Origin: Typha latifolia
Taxonomy: Eukaryota > Streptophyta > Magnoliopsida > Poales > Typhaceae
Direction: 5' to 3'
Assembly (NCBI GenBank): GCA_019914945.1
Contig: CM034107.1
Span: 682,001 to 746,000 of the forward strand
DNA length: 64,000 nucleotides
Shown in pieces: positions 58,406-64,000 of this stretch. Position 1 is the first letter of the stretch, and every line of letters begins with the position of its first letter. Below the pieces are notes generated by a model, which was not told where the DNA came from, did no database searches, and saw nothing but the letters and a program-made list of their open reading frames with translations. The position numbers and the translations under genes are program-made.

Positions 58406-58962
58406 TTAGATAGTTTGTTGTCACTGCATGAACACTTTACTTTTATTTTTAAATTTATATATTGAGATTTGTTGTGGTTTTTTGTACTATGAGCTTCTGT
58501 ATTTTGTATTATTTATAAAAATATAAAATTTTCTTTTAATTATTATGTTAAAATAAATATTGACGATATGCCACATCTAAATTTTTATGTGAATTTTATC
58601 TACACGAGGAGCACATATATTTGACCGTAAAATATTACATAAAATATGCTATAAAACAGTCTATCACTTGATATTCAAATAGGGCCTGGCCTGCGCATGC
58701 TCACCGCACGATTAGGATCGGTTGTGGTAGAGCATCTATTAGTTGGCGTTGTTGCTGTATCAAATATTAATCGTTCACAAAATTGCCAAAGTATTGAAAT
58801 CTGAAGACCGTGATGAGTACTCCTGAGTCTTTGACCAATAAAAACTATGTTTTTTTAATTCAAACAGGTAGGCCCGGTTGACATAGGAGGTTCGTATCGA
58901 GTGATCGAGAGATCGAAGGACAACCCCAGAGCATCTCCTTGTAGCTTTCTCATTTGAAATCC
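57841..58962. other. Spacer upstream of NLR3
   Basis: AT-rich non-coding DNA apart from the CT/AT repeat. The last ~80 bp (58890-58962) is related to the leaders of NLR1 and NLR2 (CGAGTG, AGAGCATCTCCT, GTAGCTT) and is probably the NLR3 5'UTR. No clear TATA box. Confidence 0.4.
58333..58401. repeat. Compound (CT)n(AT)n microsatellite
   Basis: About 21 CT units followed by about 13 AT units. Confidence 0.9.
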
Positions 58963-61746
58963 ATGGAGCTTCTCAATGGATTTGCAAGCGTTGTCCTCTC
59001 TCCGTTGTTCAATTTCGTGGCACGGCAACTGACGTATCCGTTTAAAGCCGGTGATAACGTGAGAGAGCTCGAAAGGGCCACCGGGCGTCTGCTCAACAAG
59101 AAGGACGACGTCAAAGAGAAGATGGATATATCTGAAAGGAATGGCCAGAGACAAACTCATCAACTACAAGGATGGCTGAATGAGGTGGAAACTACCAAAA
59201 CCCAAGTGGATGCGATACTAGAGAAATATACCCAAAGGGGCCATTGCTTCAATCGTTTCTCACCTAATTGTTGTTCAAACTATACTATCAGCAAAGCTGC
59301 CGCCAAGAAGCTTCTGGATGTGCAGAGGTTGTTAGATTATGAAACAAAGGAGGAGGTAGCGATAACACCGGTTCCGCCTCCTGTCCAGGAGGTGTTTATT
59401 CCAACCACATCAACATCATCTCCGTTTGCGAATTCAAATATTGAAGAAGCACTTTACTACATCAGAACGGATCAAGTTGTTGGGATGATCGGAATTTGGG
59501 GCATGGGTGGTGTAGGGAAGACGCACCTTTTGCGACAAATCAACAACTCCTTTATTGGCGACTCTGCTTTTAATCACGTGATCTTGGTCTCAGGTTCTCA
59601 ATCATGTACAACCAAAAAACTTCAAAAGGAGATAGCCAAGAAGCTGAAATTGCCGCTAGATGAGGACGCATCGGCACAAGCTAGCATCGTCTTCAATTTC
59701 CTGAGCAAAAGAAGTTTCCTCCTGTTGTTGGATGACCTTTGGGGGCGAATTGATTTGCAGGAAGTTGGAATCCCATTTCCTCTCGGCGTGGTGGGCGGAT
59801 TCAAGCGCAAGGTGGTCCTGACCACACGATCAACAAATGTTTGTGGTCAGATGGAGGTGAGGAAGAAAATTAAAGTGGAGTGTCTGAACGACCGCGATGC
59901 ATGGAGCCTCTTCCTGGAGAAGGTCGGCGAAGAAACCATCAACTCTCATCCTTCCATACAGAGCCTTGCCAAAGATGTCGTCAATGAATTGGAGGGCTTG
60001 CCACTAGCTATAATCACTATCGGTCGAGCCATGTACGAGAAGAAAGATCCAAGAGAATGGAAATATGCCATCGATCTACTCAAGAAGTCGCGACTCGACC
60101 AGATCGAAAAACAGTCATCTGAGGATCTTGAGAAAGGTATATTTTATACATTAAAGTTCAGTTACAATAGCTTGAAGTCTAACACCTTGAGAGAGTGTTT
60201 CTTATCTTGCTCCATGTGGCCCGAGGATTATTCGATCAGAAAGGATGCACTAATAAAATGTTGGATGGGATTAGGCTTAATAGAAGAGTTTGATAGCATG
60301 TCGGAAGCTTACAACATCGGGCACACTCTGATCGGCAACCTGATAGGAGCATGCTTGCTAGAACCGGCTAATCATTTGGATCGTTCAGTGAGGATGCATG
60401 ATGTGTTGCGTGATATGGCGTTGTGGATAACACGCGACAACGGGAAGAACAAGAATAAGTGGATTGTCCTTCGAGGCGAGATACCACGTGCTAAACACAT
60501 GTGGCACGAGGCAGAAAGGATAACGTTGATGGACAGTGAAATCCAACAACTTCCTCCTATTGCAACTGCACCCTGCTCATCCAGACTCACCACTTTGATG
60601 CTTTCGTGCAACTTAGAATTGAGAGCGCTTGGAGATATCGGAGCTCTAGTTGCACTCACATATCTTGACCTCTCCTGCTGTGGATTTGTTCATTTTCCCA
60701 AAGAAATATGTGTGTTGGTCCAGCTCCAATACCTCAACCTTGCAAATAACAAAATCTCGTCACTCCCTGAGGAGCTAGGATCTCTCGTCAATCTCAACTT
60801 GCTGATTCTAAGAAATACTAGAATCCGTACAATACATCAGGGTGTTATAGCGAAACTAAAATATTTGCAGGTTCTCGACTTATGTGAAGTATGGGGCACT
60901 GAAGGTGGAAATTTGACCTATTTGCCATTACTGCTGTTCGAAGAGTTAGAGTGCTTAAACGATCTAAAAGGTCTTGGAATCCGCATAGAAGATACGTCAC
61001 AACTCAATAGACTTATTATGTTGCCTAATGTGTCAGTTCGGTGGCTTGGTATAAGTAAGCTAGAGAAATCCACTTCCTTCTCCTTATCGACTACCTTCCT
61101 TGGGGATGATCAAATCCAGATGAACTTAGCTTACCTCCGGCTTTTTGATAGCCATGTGACCCAAGTGGTGATTGAAGGCGACCATCAGAGCCACACATGG
61201 CATCTTCAAGCACTTGAGACCCTTCAGTTTGATAATATGGACAGTTTGAAAGAGATAATATGGGAGGGAGTGGTTCCCGGGGTGCTGTTTCAAGCTCTTC
61301 GCATTTTAAGTGTACATGGCTGTGGCATGTTAAACGATATTTCATGGATTTTGCATCTCCCAAACCTTAGAGAGCTGTGGATATCGTCATGTACCAGTAT
61401 GAGGCAACTTATTACTCATGGGGCAGACAATCATGGTGAGAATTTTGCAGATATAGTAGACACTTTCTCTTGCTTCCATATCATATTTTTGGAAGACCTA
61501 CCGGAGTTGGTTTCAATTTGGCACTCCACATTGGCACTCCCGGCATTAAATACTATTTGTATTCAAGATTGTCCGAAATTGAAGAAGCTCCCATTCCTAC
61601 CAGGTAACATCCCGAGCAAATTACAGTCCATTCAAGCTTCCAAATTATGGTGGGAAAGTTTAGAGTGGGAAGACAGCACTGTCAAAACTTCCCTCCAACC
61701 TTTATACATGGAAAATCTTAGTGGTGGCGTGATTATCGAAATATAG
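58963..61746 (+). CDS. CC-NBS-LRR resistance protein, RPS2-like (NLR3)
   Basis: An intronless gene of 927 residues. ATG 58963 gives MELLNGFASVVLSPLF, aligning with the NLR1/NLR2 starts. P-loop GMGGVGKT with Lys186, kinase-2 LLLLDDLWG, VVLTTRS, GLPLAIITIG, CFLSCSMWPED and MHD starting at 478 are intact. The LRR domain ends in the KKLPF...WWESLEW block with a short, different tail (YMENLSGGVIIEI). It is more diverged at the N-terminus than NLR1 and NLR2 are from each other, but shares the same Cys-rich segment (CFNRFSPNCCSNYTI). Expected role: CC-type NLR immune receptor. The effector recognised cannot be told from sequence. Confidence 0.93.
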   Translation: MELLNGFASVVLSPLFNFVARQLTYPFKAGDNVRELERATGRLLNKKDDVKEKMDISERNGQRQTHQLQGWLNEVETTKTQVDAILEKYTQRGHCFNRFSPNCCSNYTISKAAAKKLLDVQRLLDYETKEEVAITPVPPPVQEVFIPTTSTSSPFANSNIEEALYYIRTDQVVGMIGIWGMGGVGKTHLLRQINNSFIGDSAFNHVILVSGSQSCTTKKLQKEIAKKLKLPLDEDASAQASIVFNFLSKRSFLLLLDDLWGRIDLQEVGIPFPLGVVGGFKRKVVLTTRSTNVCGQMEVRKKIKVECLNDRDAWSLFLEKVGEETINSHPSIQSLAKDVVNELEGLPLAIITIGRAMYEKKDPREWKYAIDLLKKSRLDQIEKQSSEDLEKGIFYTLKFSYNSLKSNTLRECFLSCSMWPEDYSIRKDALIKCWMGLGLIEEFDSMSEAYNIGHTLIGNLIGACLLEPANHLDRSVRMHDVLRDMALWITRDNGKNKNKWIVLRGEIPRAKHMWHEAERITLMDSEIQQLPPIATAPCSSRLTTLMLSCNLELRALGDIGALVALTYLDLSCCGFVHFPKEICVLVQLQYLNLANNKISSLPEELGSLVNLNLLILRNTRIRTIHQGVIAKLKYLQVLDLCEVWGTEGGNLTYLPLLLFEELECLNDLKGLGIRIEDTSQLNRLIMLPNVSVRWLGISKLEKSTSFSLSTTFLGDDQIQMNLAYLRLFDSHVTQVVIEGDHQSHTWHLQALETLQFDNMDSLKEIIWEGVVPGVLFQALRILSVHGCGMLNDISWILHLPNLRELWISSCTSMRQLITHGADNHGENFADIVDTFSCFHIIFLEDLPELVSIWHSTLALPALNTICIQDCPKLKKLPFLPGNIPSKLQSIQASKLWWESLEWEDSTVKTSLQPLYMENLSGGVIIEI

Positions 61747-62379
61747 ATAAAGATTTATCTTTCTAAATAAACTTTACTGTAAATAACAATATAGATGATA
61801 ACTCCCCTTGATCATCTCTTGCAACTCCAAACACCACTCAATAACCTTCAAAGATGGCAGACTAACTACATCCTTATCTATTTGCTCCAAAAGTGAGATG
61901 CTATCCCGGATTTCAATGATAGATCTTGAAATCACTACATGACTTCACAAGCCTCATGGATTTAATGGGCAATTGTTCTGCTATTCGGTGGATATCTCTA
62001 TTGCTGTTAATTCCTTTTCCCTCACATCTCTGTTTTTAAAACAGCGAATTGTATTTCAAATCTTCGGATCTTTTAATTCCATCTATGTTATATGCATGAT
62101 GAAGTTATGACTGAGTGGATTTAGCAGCTTAGTATGGACAGAAAAGAACAAAAGAAAACCTCTACCAAGTTCCTACGTGATAAGTGTCAGCTATGATCAA
62201 AATTTCTTCAAATTGTTCTCTTAATTTTAGTGTAACTATCTCGCGTGAACGAGAAATTTTATATGTAAGTACATAGGTAGCTAGGTTCCCATGATGACAG
62301 ACTTCAATTTTTGGTGGGAAAAGAAATGATTTCTCAAATGCATCAAATTTCTCGAAAAGAAGATTAACAAAAACATTCT
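61747..62379. other. NLR3 3' flank
   Basis: Non-coding, related to the NLR1 and NLR2 3' flanks (TGGATATCTCT, TTAATTCC, AAAACAGCGAAT). A unique insert-like piece lies at 61780-61960. Confidence 0.45.
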
Positions 62380-63156
62380 CTTAGGCATAAATCTGAGAAG
62401 CAGCAATAATTCATACGGGTGATTGCTTCACTCAAATATGTGCATGAAATATTTTTTGCATCGGGCGATGTGATATGCATTCACTAGCTTCAGAACTTTC
62501 CTCTCAGGATTAGCACTATTGTCATACAAAGAATAATCCAGAGAAAACCATTACAAAAGAGTTTAACGGTACAGAAAAATCCTTATTAAAAGATATACTT
62601 GCATATGTTGGCTATCCATTCCAGAGTGGCAACACACAACTATCACTTGTAGCTAGTGTAGCTGGCATCTTACCTGAATAATTTATGACAACATCCACAA
62701 ACATAATCCAACGTAAATGCATGTATATGGCAAATTACTTATACTAGACCAACCTGTAGTAAGACAAGAGAGCCTCCATTCTTTTGACTTGTTACTGTTA
62801 TGATCAATCAATACCTACTAATATTTCCATTTCTTTACATTCCTGTAGAAGAACTGTTGTAATTGGTCCAAATCAAACACTTACTATATCTCTTCACTTT
62901 TGTGGGAAGATTAGCTTAATTTCCTTGTAAATAACAATATAATACTCATATGACTGATAAGCAATTTTGTTGTGAGCCTCTGATGAGTTCCGTTGTTCAT
63001 CAATGCTGACCAAACTTCATGCTGTAACAGTAAACAATGCTTCCCATATGGTACCTTTCAGGCTTAACCAATCATCTTGACCAAGTGTTTGGACTTCTTG
63101 TCACCTGCACTAATTTATTTTCAGGTTAAATAGGTAGAAAGCGTGGACGAAAATGG
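62380..63156 (+). repeat. Duplicated intergenic module, copy C
   Basis: Same ordered blocks as modules A and B. It is closest to A in its first half (GAAGCAGCAATAATTC, CACTAGCTTCAGAACTTTCC) and to B at its end. It stops at the junction with the NLR2-type tail. Confidence 0.7.
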
Positions 63157-63187
63157 TGATGATTCAGTATCAGCAGATAGTGGTTAA
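63157..63187 (+). pseudogene. Orphan 3' end of an NLR2-type gene
   Basis: The frame reads DDSVSADSG followed by TAA, identical to the end of NLR2. In frame upstream there are only six more sense codons before a stop, and that sequence belongs to intergenic module C. No NBS or LRR coding sequence precedes it. It marks a duplication or deletion breakpoint inside a reading frame. Confidence 0.8.
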
Positions 63188-63791
63188 TATTTGTAAGAGA
63201 CGATTGTTCTGCCTTCCGATCGGTGGATATCTCTGTTGCTGTTAGTATGTTCCTTTTTCTCTGTTACATCTCTGTTACTTTTCGAAACGTCTACTTGTAT
63301 TAGAACATTAGGAGTTTAATTTTAATTCCGTCTGTGTTTCTTGATGAAGGATTGATTGATCGAGTGGAGTTCTTTTAATTTTATTTTATTTGAGTGAATG
63401 ATCGAGTGGGGTTAGCATCATAGTATGGCTTTCTCATTCTATTGCCAATCCTCTGCCAAGCTCGTATATGATAAAGTACAAATAATATATGATGATCAAA
63501 ACCTGTTAAAATTGTTTCCTCCATTTTAATTCTAACGATCTCGTGTGAATAAGATATTTTTCTATATAAGCCCATCACTAGGATCCCACAATGATGAACT
63601 TCAATTTTTGTTGCGAAAGGAAAAGATTTCTCTGCTGCATTCAAAAGAAGATAAAAATTAAACTCTTCATAAATCTGAGAGAATTAGCTACAATAATTCA
63701 CAAAACATGTGACTGCCGCAGTCATACAAAGAAATGACTCCAATGATGTTTTCCACCAAGTTTGAGTGAGGCTAATATTTGTAAGAGGGCT
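63157..63791 (+). repeat. Duplicate of NLR2 tail and 3' flank
   Basis: Near-identical copy of 56155-56793. The two sequences diverge after GTAAGAGGGC. Downstream to 64000 there is only AT-rich non-coding DNA. Confidence 0.85.
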
Positions 63792-64000
63792 ATTATTCTG
63801 CTATCCGTTGGATATCTTTGATTCTGTTAATTTGTTTTCTTTTTAACCTCTCTGTTTTCAAAACATCTACTTGTATTATAATAAGTGGGAGATTTTTAAT
63901 TCCACGTGTGTTTCTTGATGGCCATAAATTTCATAAATTATATTCTCTAGATAAGATTCAGCTATTAATTTTCCATCAACTCTGTTAATCGTATTCTCAA
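63792..64000. other. Window end, non-coding
   Basis: Resembles the start of another NLR 3' flank (TGGATATCTTTGATTCTGTTAA, AAAACATCTACTTGTATTATAA), so a further degenerate duplicate may begin here. No gene seen. Confidence 0.4.

Noticed and set aside
1..64000. CRISPR arrays, operons, phage or bacterial insertion sequences
   Set aside because: The window is plant nuclear DNA; the repeats seen are microsatellites and segmental duplications without regular spacers.

Overview
This is a window of plant nuclear DNA. It has intron-rich genes with GT-AG junctions, long AT-rich intergenic stretches, and plant-only families (PLATZ, DYW-type PPR, RPS2-like NLR, MHK). Several first exons are much more GC-rich than the exons after them (AP-4 epsilon, threonyl-tRNA synthetase, the 110-residue gene at 46959). 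That gradient is typical of monocots, so I infer a monocot, probably not a grass. I cannot name the species.

Layout. 0.7-5.1 kb (+): a lysine-rich nuclear-type protein. 6.9-12.6 kb (-): an MHK-like MAP/CDK-type kinase in 17 coding exons, converging on the first gene. 15.5-17.4 kb (-): a single-exon DYW-class PPR protein like At4g14050. 18.1-26.2 kb (+): the epsilon subunit of the AP-4 adaptor complex, divergent from the PPR gene. 29.3-30.4 kb (+): a PLATZ transcription factor. 32.4-42.9 kb (+): threonyl-tRNA synthetase, with two in-frame starts suited to dual mitochondrial/cytosolic targeting. 43.7-45.6 kb (+): ribosomal protein uS17 (S11). 47.0-47.3 kb (+): a small conserved-looking plant protein. 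48.8-61.7 kb (+): three tandem intronless CC-NBS-LRR genes of the RPS2/RPS5 type. They are separated by duplicated intergenic modules and by debris that includes a relic of a KNOX homeodomain and the orphan last codons of a fourth NLR copy.

The first ~47 kb is mostly single-copy housekeeping or regulatory genes with no operon-like relationship. The last ~16 kb is a birth-and-death resistance-gene cluster, the most dynamic part of the window. I rebuilt exon structures by hand from splice signals and reading-frame continuity. All listed joins keep frame, and the resulting proteins agree with what I know of each family.

I found no new defence or enzymatic system. The most interesting signals are: the duplication breakpoint inside an NLR reading frame (63156/63157); the KNOX relic (57494-57571); an AP-4 epsilon start codon that reads CTG where relatives have ATG; two GC-AG introns; the dual-start ThrRS leader; and an ABRE-rich inverted repeat between two convergent genes.
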